The notes beneath the pieces were generated by a model. The model searched no databases. It had not been told where the DNA came from and worked only from the letters and a program-made list of their open reading frames with translations. The translations under genes and the position numbers were made by a program. From a virus, in IMG/VR virus record IMGVR_UViG_3300031951_000353, positions 1 through 43,719 of that record: DNA of 43,719 bases; one strand, 5' to 3'. Of the stretch, positions 6,315 to 12,678 are shown one piece after another; within the stretch, counting starts at the first letter, position 1; each line of letters begins with the position of its first letter.

Positions 6315-7045
6315 CGGTGACTCTCCGAGAGCAGCACGAGGCGATGGGCCTGTGCCTCACGAAGCGCCCGGTGCGCTCCACCAACGTGGCGGCCTTCGTC
6401 GAGTCCCGCGCGAACAGCCGAGGACACACGCGCTTCGGCGGGAAGAAGAACCGACAGCAGGTCGAGGTGGGCGTCTTTCTGGCGAACGTGCTGAAGCTGG
6501 CGGACCTCGCGTCGATGCACCCATTCGTCGTGGTGCGCCTCACCAGGTGCGCGAAGTCGCCGCTCGACGACGACAACGCCGTCACCGCGATGAAGTCGTT
6601 CCGCGATGGCATCGCGAAGGCCATCGGCATCAACGACCGGAGCAGCCGCGTCCGGTACGTCGTCGACCAGCAGGCCGCTGACACGACCTCCATCGAGGTG
6701 CGCGTCTACGTGCCCGACGTCGACGACTCAGCCCTCAACGCAGCACCAACCCGCAGCAAGGAGCAACGACACCATGGGGAACAAGTCGAAGTGCAACGGA
6801 AAGAAGTCGCAGCAGCGGTGGACGAAGGGCGTCGGCCGAGGAAACAGCCGCGGGCAGATGACGCCGCGCTTCGGCGGGCTGAGGGCGCCGAAGGTGACGC
6901 TCCACGCGATTCAGCGCGTGTGGGCGTCGAGCGAGCTCGGAACGTTCCGCCGCCGGCAGCCCGCCATCAAGAAGAACGCCGACGGCTCAGTCACCATCAG
7001 CTGAAGCAGCTCGCCACCCCCAACTACCGGAGAAACACACCGTGA
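6311..7045 (+). CDS. RusA-like Holliday-junction resolvase
   Basis: The N-terminal 140 residues fit the RusA family: VVVRLTR strand (73-79), LDDDN (85-89) with the metal-binding acidic residues, K95, D99 in RDGI, then a strand ending in IEVRVYV. RusA cuts Holliday junctions to resolve recombination intermediates. GTG 6311 has GGGAGG just upstream. The frame stays open to 7045 (244 residues), running through the separate gene at 6774-7004 in another frame; its TGA overlaps the next GTG as GTGA. The C-terminal 100 residues are Arg/Ala-rich and may be a shadow extension, although no earlier stop exists. Confidence 0.75.
   Translation: MTVTLREQHEAMGLCLTKRPVRSTNVAAFVESRANSRGHTRFGGKKNRQQVEVGVFLANVLKLADLASMHPFVVVRLTRCAKSPLDDDNAVTAMKSFRDGIAKAIGINDRSSRVRYVVDQQAADTTSIEVRVYVPDVDDSALNAAPTRSKEQRHHGEQVEVQRKEVAAAVDEGRRPRKQPRADDAALRRAEGAEGDAPRDSARVGVERARNVPPPAARHQEERRRLSHHQLKQLATPNYRRNTP
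6774..7004 (+). CDS. Small basic hypothetical protein
   Basis: A 76-residue, very basic protein (MGNKSKCNGKKSQQRW and onward). It has an ATG with AAGGAG 10 bases upstream and G/C at most third positions, so it looks translated. It lies wholly within the 3' part of the RusA-like reading frame in a different frame. The C-terminal FRRRQPAIKKNADGSVTIS suggests a small beta unit. Function unknown. Confidence 0.65.
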   Translation: MGNKSKCNGKKSQQRWTKGVGRGNSRGQMTPRFGGLRAPKVTLHAIQRVWASSELGTFRRRQPAIKKNADGSVTIS

Positions 7046-7386
7046 TTCCTCGCGACGTCAACGCCACCCTGCGCAGGCTCGGCAGCGGCCATCCCGTCAC
7101 CCTCGCCCGCCTGGCCCAGGCCGACCGCGGCGCCCTCGTTGGCCTCTTGCGTGGCCTCACCGGCGAGACGGCGCCGTGGTGGTGCCCTCGCCTGCTGCTG
7201 GCGGTGGTTGTCTTCGACCACCTGCTCGAGATTTCCTTCAAGCCTTACCCCGAAGAGGCCTACGACGAGACGCTGCGCAAGCTGCACGCGGAGCTGGAGC
7301 AGACGCGCGCCGAGCTCGACGTGGTGAAGGGGCAGGCGGCCGAACTCGAATACGCCGCGAACCAGCCGACCGGGAGCGGCACGTGA
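7042..7386 (+). CDS. Hypothetical protein with C-terminal coiled coil
   Basis: A 114-residue protein with a helical N-terminal part (residues 1-70) and a clear heptad region (about 78-105, ETLRKLHAELEQTRAELDVVK). The GTG start is preceded by CGGAGAAACACACC, a variant of the leader before the capsid and sheath genes. Function unknown. Confidence 0.6.
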   Translation: MIPRDVNATLRRLGSGHPVTLARLAQADRGALVGLLRGLTGETAPWWCPRLLLAVVVFDHLLEISFKPYPEEAYDETLRKLHAELEQTRAELDVVKGQAAELEYAANQPTGSGT

Positions 7387-7769
7387 GCCTGCTCGTCGAC
7401 CAGCCGGCGCCGGTGAACGAGACCGAGGACAACCCGGCCGTGTGGGCGAGCGTGCTGGCCCACGCCATCGGGCCTTCAACCGGCTCGCTCGTGCCCGACA
7501 TGCTCTCGCGGCACGAGCTCGGGGTGCAGCGGTACGGCGTGCCTCTGCGCGTCTGGAACGGGCGTGACGCCCTCGCCGACGCGTACCAGGAGGCACTCGA
7601 CCTCGTGGTGTACCTCGAGCAGTGCCGCCTGCGCGTGCCTCCATCGGCCAATCCGTGGAACCCCTGCAACGCGCACGACAGGCTTCTGTCGCTGCGGAAC
7701 GAGGTAGTGGGCCTCCTGCGCGAGCTGAAGAAGCTCGATGGGTTTGTGCCCTTGGAGCGCCCACGATGA
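7383..7769 (+). CDS. Possible MazG-like all-alpha NTP pyrophosphohydrolase
   Basis: A 128-residue helical protein starting with GTG overlapping the previous stop. The segment HELGVQRYGVPLRVWNGRDALADAYQEALDLVVYLEQ has the spacing of acidic residues seen in MazG-like pyrophosphatases (E-A-x-D in a helix after a D/E-rich turn). Such phage enzymes adjust nucleotide pools. The first ExxE/D motif of the family is not obvious, so this is a weak call. Confidence 0.45.
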   Translation: MSLLVDQPAPVNETEDNPAVWASVLAHAIGPSTGSLVPDMLSRHELGVQRYGVPLRVWNGRDALADAYQEALDLVVYLEQCRLRVPPSANPWNPCNAHDRLLSLRNEVVGLLRELKKLDGFVPLERPR

Positions 7770-8347
7770 ACCTCGGGCTCTTCGGCGACCGAACGCGCTT
7801 CAACACCGTGCTGGCTGACCCGCCGTGGCTCGAGCGCGGCGGTGGGCAGGTGAAGCGCGGGGCCGACAGGCACTACCCGCTGATGGCCACGAAGGACATC
7901 GCGGCGCTGCCCGTCGTCGACGTCGTGAACGACGACGCCCACCTGTACCTGTGGGTGACGAACAACTTCCTCCCAGACGGCCTCGAGGTGATGCGCGCCT
8001 GGGGCTTCCGGTACGTGACGAACCTCGCATGGGGGAAGGTGCGCGAGGGCGTCGTGCAGCAGGGGCTCGGGCAGTACTTCCGCGGGGCCCACGAGCTGCT
8101 GCTCTTCGGCGTGCGGGGCCACGTGCCGTACCGCACCACGGCCGAGGGGAAGCGCGCGCAGCACCAGTCGCTGGTGCTCGAGCCCCGCGGTGAGCACTCG
8201 CGGAAGCCCGACGTGTTCCACCGCATCATCGAAAAGGTCAGCCCGGGGCCGTACGTCGAGCTCTTCGCGCGGCGCCCCGTACCGGGCTGGGAGATCTGGG
8301 GCAACGCCATCACCGAAGAAGTGCAGAACAACGCAGTGCAACCCTGA
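7766..8347 (+). CDS. MT-A70-family adenine-N6 DNA methyltransferase
   Basis: The 193-residue protein has the catalytic DPPW at 18-21 (TVLADPPWLERGGG), then a MATKDIAALPV block, LYLWVTNNFLPDGLEVMRAWGFRYV, the ELLLFGVRG strand, and RKPDVFHRIIEKVSPGPYVELFARRPVPGWEIWGN at the end. This order is typical of MT-A70/Ime4-like phage methyltransferases that make N6-methyladenine. With the C5-cytosine enzyme it gives the phage two kinds of DNA modification. Confidence 0.93.
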   Translation: MNLGLFGDRTRFNTVLADPPWLERGGGQVKRGADRHYPLMATKDIAALPVVDVVNDDAHLYLWVTNNFLPDGLEVMRAWGFRYVTNLAWGKVREGVVQQGLGQYFRGAHELLLFGVRGHVPYRTTAEGKRAQHQSLVLEPRGEHSRKPDVFHRIIEKVSPGPYVELFARRPVPGWEIWGNAITEEVQNNAVQP

Positions 8348-8357
8348 GAGGCATCAC

Positions 8358-8774
8358 ATGGCAAGGAAGACGCCGAACCTGGAGCAGCACGAAGTCATCA
8401 CCGTGAAGACGGAGGTGCGGGAGCTTCCCGTGCCCCTCACCCCTGACGAGCTGGCCGAGCGGGCGCAGTGGCTCGCCGACTGCCACACGCAGCTGGCCGA
8501 GCACGAGGAGCACGCGAAGGCGCTGAAGCAGGAGCTGACGAAGGCGAAGCAGGCCATCGTCACCCGGCGTGCCGTGCTGTCGGGCGTGGTGAAGCGCCGC
8601 GAGGAGGTGCGCGAGGTGCGCGTCGCCCTCCAGACGGACATGACGGACAGGAAGTACCTCGAGGTGCGGGAGGACACGGGGGAGGTCATCTCTGAGCGTC
8701 CGCTGCGCCCCGAGGAGATGCAGCGCAAGCTGGGCCTCGTGCTGCCCATCGCAGGCGAGAAGAGCGAGGGCTGA
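8358..8774 (+). CDS. Coiled-coil hypothetical protein
   Basis: A 138-residue protein with a long charged helix (about 33-85, rich in E, K, A and L with heptads) and a strand-rich C-terminal part ending in a segment on DTGEVISERPLRPEEMQ. It is the last gene before the terminase genes. No family was recognised. Confidence 0.6.
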   Translation: MARKTPNLEQHEVITVKTEVRELPVPLTPDELAERAQWLADCHTQLAEHEEHAKALKQELTKAKQAIVTRRAVLSGVVKRREEVREVRVALQTDMTDRKYLEVREDTGEVISERPLRPEEMQRKLGLVLPIAGEKSEG

Positions 8775-8775
8775 G

Positions 8776-9390
8776 GTGGCGACGAAGCGGAGGGCGAAGG
8801 GAAAGGCGTCGAAGGGCTCCCCTCGCCCTCCGGGACGCCCCACGAAGCTGACGGCCGAGCTGCAGGAGGCCATCTGCGAGGCGGTGCGCGGCGGCAACTA
8901 CATCGAGACGGCCGCGGCGATGTGCGGCGTGTCGAAGCAGGTGCTGTACACGTGGATGAAGGCGGGGGCCCGGGACGAGGACGCGGCGCACGTCGCGTTT
9001 CTGGACGCCGTGCGAAAAGCCCAGGCCGACGCCGAGGGGCAGAACGTCGCCCTCATCGCGAAGGCGGGGCAGACGCAGTGGCAGGCCTCGGCGTGGTTCC
9101 TTGAGAGGAGCCAGCCGAAGAAGTGGGGCCTCCGCGTGCGCGTGCACGTGGTGGAGGAGTTGTCGGGGTTCCTCGAGGAGCTGTCGCGTGTCCTCCCAGA
9201 AGAGTGGTTCGAGAAGGTCCTCGAAGTCGCTGCTGCCCGAGTTGGCGGCGAAGCTGCTGGCGCAGAGGCGAGCGACGAAGGTGCAGGTGCAGCGCCAGCC
9301 GATGACGCTGGCCGAGTGGGTGACGCGCATCCCCGTGCTGTCGGCGAAGGGGTACGTGAGGCCGCTGCACCTGGCTCCGCTGCTGGGTGA
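8776..9390 (+). CDS. Terminase small subunit
   Basis: The protein begins with a basic, Pro-rich tail (RRAKGKASKGSPRPPGRPTK), then a helix-turn-helix (YIETAAAMCGVSKQVLYTWMKAG, about 42-64) and helical segments to about residue 155 (FLEELSRVLPEEWFEKVLEVAAA). This is the layout of small terminases that recognise pac or cos sites. The final 50 residues are Gly/Ala/Glu-rich and overlap the large subunit gene by 203 bases; they may be a read-on tail without structure. GTG at 8776 follows the previous stop by one base. Confidence 0.75.
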   Translation: MATKRRAKGKASKGSPRPPGRPTKLTAELQEAICEAVRGGNYIETAAAMCGVSKQVLYTWMKAGARDEDAAHVAFLDAVRKAQADAEGQNVALIAKAGQTQWQASAWFLERSQPKKWGLRVRVHVVEELSGFLEELSRVLPEEWFEKVLEVAAARVGGEAAGAEASDEGAGAAPADDAGRVGDAHPRAVGEGVREAAAPGSAAG

Positions 9391-10606
9391 GCTCGAGCGC
9401 ATTCAGCGCGGAGAGCAGGTGCGCATCGTCTGCCACACGCCACCTCGCGGCGGGAAGACAGAGACGCTGCTGTCGGCCGTCTCGTGGTGGCTCGACAGGC
9501 ACCCCGACTGGGAAATCGCCTACTGCAGCTACAACGCGACGCAGGCGCGCTCGAAGGCGGTGAAGGCGCGCGACTGGGCGAAAGCGATGGGCGTGCCCGT
9601 CGTGCGAGACACCGTCGTCGAGTGGCGCACCCCGCAGGGCGGCGGGTGCATCGCCCGCGGCGTGGGCGAGGGCATCACCGGCCAGGGTGTCGACGTGGCC
9701 ATCGTCGACGACCCGGTGAAGGACAGGCAGGAGGCCGAGAGCGCGCTGAAGCGCCAGCGCTGCCTCGACTGGTTCAACGAGGCCCTCTTCACGCGCGGCA
9801 ACCCTAGTAGCGCCGCGAAGCCGAAGCCGCGAAGCATCATCGTCAACATGGCCCGGTGGCACCCGGACGACTTGGCCGGCACGCTGGTGAAGCAGGGGTG
9901 GAGGTACATCAAGCTGCCGGCGCTCGACGAGGGACGCAGCTTCTGGCCGGAGATGTGGACGCCCCCGCAACTCGAGGAGATTCGCGCGCAGCTCGGGCCC
10001 TACTCGTTCGAGGCGCTCTACCAGGGCAGCCCGAGGCCTCGAGGCGGGGCCGTGTTCGGCGACCCGTGGGTCTTCACCGAGGCGCCCGTCAACTACCGCG
10101 CGGCCATCGGGCTGGACTTGGCCTACTCGGAGTCGACGGCGAGTGACTGGAGCGTCGCCGTCGTGATGGCGCGGCTCAACGGGTACTTCTACGTCCTCGA
10201 CGTCGTGCGCTCCCAGCAGCGTGCGCCCGAGTTCGTCTCGACGGTGCGCCAGCTGGGCCAGCGGTACCCCACCGCGCGCATGCGCTGGTACGGCTCGGCC
10301 ATCGAGACGAAGGGCTTGGGCCCCTTCATCAGACCGTCGCTGCCGAAGCTCGAGGCGCTCACCACCACCAGCGACAAGTTCATTCGGGCGCAGCCCTACG
10401 CGGCCGCGTGGAACGCGGGGAAGGTGCTGCTCCCCGACGGTGGCGCTCCGTGGCTGAACCAGTTCGTCGACGAGCACGTGAACTTCACCGGCGTCGCCGA
10501 CCTGCACGACGACGTGGTGGACGCCGCGGCCGCCGCCTACGACGCCCTAGCCGTCACCCCCGACAGCGGCCTCACCGTGCGCACAGGCGTGTCCCGGCGC
10601 CTCTGA
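9188..10606 (+). CDS. terL: Terminase large subunit
   Basis: The 472-residue protein has an ATPase domain with Walker A PPRGGKT (85-91), Walker B VDVAIVDD (168-175) and a C-terminal RNase H-like nuclease domain beginning at AIGLDLAYSESTASDWSVAVV, with a late acidic HDDVVDAAAAA motif. It drives DNA into the prohead and cuts it. GTG 9188 is preferred because GAGGAG lies 8 bases upstream; the frame is open to 9101 but that part is not protein-like. It overlaps the small subunit frame by 203 bases. Confidence 0.95.
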   Translation: MSSQKSGSRRSSKSLLPELAAKLLAQRRATKVQVQRQPMTLAEWVTRIPVLSAKGYVRPLHLAPLLGELERIQRGEQVRIVCHTPPRGGKTETLLSAVSWWLDRHPDWEIAYCSYNATQARSKAVKARDWAKAMGVPVVRDTVVEWRTPQGGGCIARGVGEGITGQGVDVAIVDDPVKDRQEAESALKRQRCLDWFNEALFTRGNPSSAAKPKPRSIIVNMARWHPDDLAGTLVKQGWRYIKLPALDEGRSFWPEMWTPPQLEEIRAQLGPYSFEALYQGSPRPRGGAVFGDPWVFTEAPVNYRAAIGLDLAYSESTASDWSVAVVMARLNGYFYVLDVVRSQQRAPEFVSTVRQLGQRYPTARMRWYGSAIETKGLGPFIRPSLPKLEALTTTSDKFIRAQPYAAAWNAGKVLLPDGGAPWLNQFVDEHVNFTGVADLHDDVVDAAAAAYDALAVTPDSGLTVRTGVSRRL

Positions 10607-10637
10607 CACGCGTCGGTGAGATTCTTACGGAAAGAGC

Positions 10638-10666
10638 TTGACGCCGGTGAGTTAGTGCCGTATAAA
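10638..10666 (+). promoter_or_regulatory. Near-consensus sigma-70 promoter
   Basis: TTGACG (10638-10643), a spacer of exactly 17 bases, and TATAAA (10661-10666) lie in an unusually AT-rich 40-base patch of the 120-base gap after the large terminase. It should be read by the main host sigma factor and would express the genes at 10727 and 11165 independently of the phage operons. The leader then carries GAGGAGACACGACA before the ATG at 10727. Confidence 0.75.
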
Positions 10667-10726
10667 TCACCCACGACGGCGGCACGGAGCCGCGTCGAGG
10701 CCCGGGAGGGCCGAGGAGACACGACA

Positions 10727-11056
10727 ATGAACTCGATTGACCTCGTTTCGTTTGGCGGCGGTTCGGTGACGGTGCAGGTGCTCAACTCGGCGCTTCGCGT
10801 GACGGTGGCGCTCTCGGCGCTCGAAGGCGCGCTCGCGCGGGAGTTGGCCGCGTGCTTGGAGGACGCCGAGGCGCCGCAGGCCGATTGGGCCTGCATGGAC
10901 CTGACGGGGCTCGGAACGCTGACGCTTGGCCAGGTGTCGTGGCTGCGCTCGCTTGCCCTGCTGCCCGAGTCTCGCGCGCTGCCAGCGCCGTCAGCAGTGG
11001 CGCAGCTCGTGTCGCTGTCGCAGCCTCTGGCCAACCTGCCGCCCGAGGTTCGGTGA
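10727..11056 (+). CDS. Hypothetical protein of an independent unit
   Basis: A 109-residue protein with a strand-rich start (LVSFGGGSVTVQVLNSALRVTVAL) and helical remainder. ATG 10727 has AGGAGA 7 bases upstream and lies 60 bases past a strong promoter. It is between the terminase and portal genes, followed by two hairpins. Function unknown; an accessory gene expressed in the prophage (a moron) fits the context. Confidence 0.65.
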   Translation: MNSIDLVSFGGGSVTVQVLNSALRVTVALSALEGALARELAACLEDAEAPQADWACMDLTGLGTLTLGQVSWLRSLALLPESRALPAPSAVAQLVSLSQPLANLPPEVR

Positions 11057-11063
11057 CCCACCG

Positions 11064-11117
11064 CCCGACCCCTCACCGGGTCGGGCCCGTCGCAGGGCGA
11101 CTGCTCGCCCGCCCTGC
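11064..11117 (+). terminator. Tandem hairpins after the 10727 gene
   Basis: CCCGACCC (11064-11071) pairs perfectly with GGGTCGGG (11078-11085) around 6 bases, and GCAGGGCG (11092-11099) pairs with CGCCCTGC (11110-11117) around 10 bases. Two 8-bp GC-rich stems this close suggest a terminator or attenuator between the genes at 10727 and 11165. No T-run follows. Confidence 0.5.
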
Positions 11118-11164
11118 GTAGGACTCCACTGGCGAGCTGCGGCGGGAGCCGCGAGGACGCGACC

Positions 11165-11680
11165 ATGACGACCACGACCATCAACGACCTGTTCACCCGC
11201 TACGCCGACGGCTGCGGCTCGGAGGGCCCGGCGCTCGACCGCGTCGCCCTCCAGGACGACTTCCGTGACTGGTGCCGGGCGCGCGGGGTGGAGGCACGGT
11301 ACGAGGTGCAGGGCGAGGCGTACCTCGTGGCCGACGACGGCCCCTACAGCGACACGGCCACCTCGGACGATGCGCGGTCGGCGCTGGACCGTCACGACGC
11401 GGAACTGCTGGCGGGGACGGTGGCGGTGAGCGTCACCGGCGTGACGGCTGAGGAGTCGGACGACGTCGACGCGGCGTACTGGGTGGAGGCCGACGTCTCG
11501 GGCCTCGGTCACGAGGTGAGAGGCGTGCGCCTCTACGCAGCGCCCACGCAGCCGACTGGCCGGCTGGCCCCCTGTGGCGACTCGCTCGACTGCTGGATGG
11601 ACCCGGAGCTGTCGCGGATCTACGGCGAGTCCCTCGCGCGGGTCATCGGGCAGGAAGCCATCGCCCGGGCGCGCGTCTGA
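11165..11680 (+). CDS. Highly acidic hypothetical protein
   Basis: The 171-residue protein has 32 Asp/Glu, 15 Arg and no Lys by my count, a net charge near -17. It starts MTTTTINDLFTRYADGC and contains several alternating strand segments. ATG follows GAGGAC. It sits behind the consensus promoter at 10638 and two hairpins, and before another hairpin at 11773. Strongly acidic small phage proteins are often DNA mimics that block restriction enzymes or other DNA-binding host proteins; that role is only a hypothesis here, as no known family was recognised. Confidence 0.65.
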   Translation: MTTTTINDLFTRYADGCGSEGPALDRVALQDDFRDWCRARGVEARYEVQGEAYLVADDGPYSDTATSDDARSALDRHDAELLAGTVAVSVTGVTAEESDDVDAAYWVEADVSGLGHEVRGVRLYAAPTQPTGRLAPCGDSLDCWMDPELSRIYGESLARVIGQEAIARARV

Positions 11681-11772
11681 CGGAATCCCCGCGCGCATCC
11701 TCAGCGCGGTGACGGCTGGCCCGGCCATCCACAGGGCAGCGACGGCGAGGCAACTCGCCCGTCGTCTCGAGC

Positions 11773-11790
11773 CCCCGAGTCACCTCGGGG
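11773..11790 (+). terminator. Hairpin upstream of the 11801 gene
   Basis: CCCCGAG (11773-11779) pairs with CTCGGGG (11784-11790) around the 4-base loop TCAC. It is 93 bases past the acidic-protein gene and 10 bases before the next ATG. It could end the moron-like transcript or restrict translation of the small gene behind it. Confidence 0.45.
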
Positions 11791-11800
11791 CCTGGGGACG

Positions 11801-11965
11801 ATGCCGCGACGGAGAAGGTCAGTGTGGGACGATGTCGAGTCTGCAATCGAGGAGCGACAGACAATGCTCCGAGAGAGCAGGCGTAGGCGAACTGCTGAGG
11901 CGAGGCGGAAGGCGCTCGCCAAGAAGCAGCGCAAGGTAAAGGCGCGCAAGGAGGAGGCGCTGTGA
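11801..11965 (+). CDS. Small, very basic helical protein
   Basis: A 54-residue open frame starting MPRRRRSVWDDVESAIEER. It has about 20 Arg/Lys and reads as one long charged helix. Its TGA overlaps the GTG of the next gene (GTGA at 11962-11965), the coupling seen throughout this phage, which supports translation. The Shine-Dalgarno box is weak (GGGGA). Together with the RHH-like gene behind it, it could form a nucleic-acid-binding pair. Confidence 0.55.
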   Translation: MPRRRRSVWDDVESAIEERQTMLRESRRRRTAEARRKALAKKQRKVKARKEEAL

Positions 11966-12192
11966 CGCGTCGGCGGAAGTCGAACAACCCTGCAGGCCGC
12001 CCCTCGAAGGGCCTCACCGAAGTGCGGCTCGAGCTGCGCATGCCGGAGGAGCTGCGCGCGTCGGCTGCGTCGATGGCGCTCGCCGACGGCGTGTCGGTCA
12101 ACGAGTGGTGGCGGCGAGCCGGGCGCGCTGCCATCGACGCGGCGATCGCCGGGCCGGTGGACACGCGCATTCCCGCCGAGGAGTGGGGATGA
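11962..12192 (+). CDS. Ribbon-helix-helix protein
   Basis: A 76-residue protein whose central part matches the Arc/RHH pattern: strand VRLELRMPEELRA (21-33), helix ASMALADG, and helix SVNEWWRRAGRAAID (about 45-59). The N-terminus is basic. Such dimers bind DNA operators or pair with toxins. Here it is coupled to the upstream basic peptide and the downstream RusA-like gene by 4-base overlaps. Its target is unknown. Confidence 0.7.
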   Translation: MTRRRKSNNPAGRPSKGLTEVRLELRMPEELRASAASMALADGVSVNEWWRRAGRAAIDAAIAGPVDTRIPAEEWG

Positions 12193-12590
12193 AGGCGCTG
12201 GCGCTGGCGCGCGTCTCGACGCACGAGGCGCACGCTGAGGCGTCCGCGCGGTACGAGCTGCGCGACCCGCTCAACGGGCGCGACCTTTCCGTGTCGCGCG
12301 GCGCACGCAACGCCCGACGCGGGCGAGAGCGGAAACTCGGCCGATTGCTGGCGCGAGACCTCGCCTGTGCGTGGCCTGGCGGAGTGTGTGCCGTTGTGCT
12401 GACGCGCGTGTCACCGCGTCCGTTCGACGCCCACAAACTCAAGGCCATCTTTGAGGCGGTGCGCGACGGCATGGCTCAGCAATGGGGTGTCGACGACGGC
12501 GACGACGCCGTGGTGTGGCTGTACGACGGGCGCAAGGGTCCTGACGCACGAGTCGAGGCGCGGCTGTGGTGGCTGTCAGAGCTGACCTGA
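12189..12590 (+). CDS. RusA-like protein with degraded active site
   Basis: This 133-residue protein resembles RusA in its second half: a strand CAVVLTRVSPRPF (66-79), the helix LKAIFEAVRDGMAQQWGVDDGDD (84-106), then VVWLYDGRKGPDARVEARLWW. Compared with the LDDDN of the RusA-like protein at 6311, it reads FDAHK (79-83), so the second metal Asp and the Asn are lost and the following Lys is Glu; D80, R92 and D93 remain. It is probably inactive as a nuclease or has a changed role, perhaps in DNA binding near packaging. Confidence 0.55.
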   Translation: MKALALARVSTHEAHAEASARYELRDPLNGRDLSVSRGARNARRGRERKLGRLLARDLACAWPGGVCAVVLTRVSPRPFDAHKLKAIFEAVRDGMAQQWGVDDGDDAVVWLYDGRKGPDARVEARLWWLSELT

Positions 12591-12608
12591 GCTGCGCCGT
12601 TGCCGAGG

Positions 12609-12626
12609 TGAGGCCGAAACCACGCG
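12609..12626 (+). promoter_or_regulatory. Leader element upstream of the portal gene (copy 1)
   Basis: TGAGGCCGAAACCACGCG occurs 52 bases before the portal ATG. The only other copy I see, TGAGGCCGAATCCACGCG at 32925-32942, lies 54 bases before the DUF5675 ATG. Equal spacing to two gene-block starts suggests an activator or sigma binding site. The interval to the portal also holds a GC-rich inverted repeat (GGCCCG/CGGGCC). Confidence 0.45.
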
Positions 12627-12678
12627 GCGCCTGACGGCCCGCATCGTGCGGCCGGGCCCGCTGTGACACCGTGGGCGC

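Noticed and set aside
7042-7386. Holin role for the hydrophobic stretch in this protein
   Set aside because: The segment RLLLAVVVFDHLLEI is short and interrupted by charged residues, and the gene is in the early replication block.
2305-8774. Mu-type transposase or repressor genes in the early region
   Set aside because: No DDE transposase, MuB-like ATPase or Mu c/ner homologue is recognisable; the early genes are unlike those of Mu.
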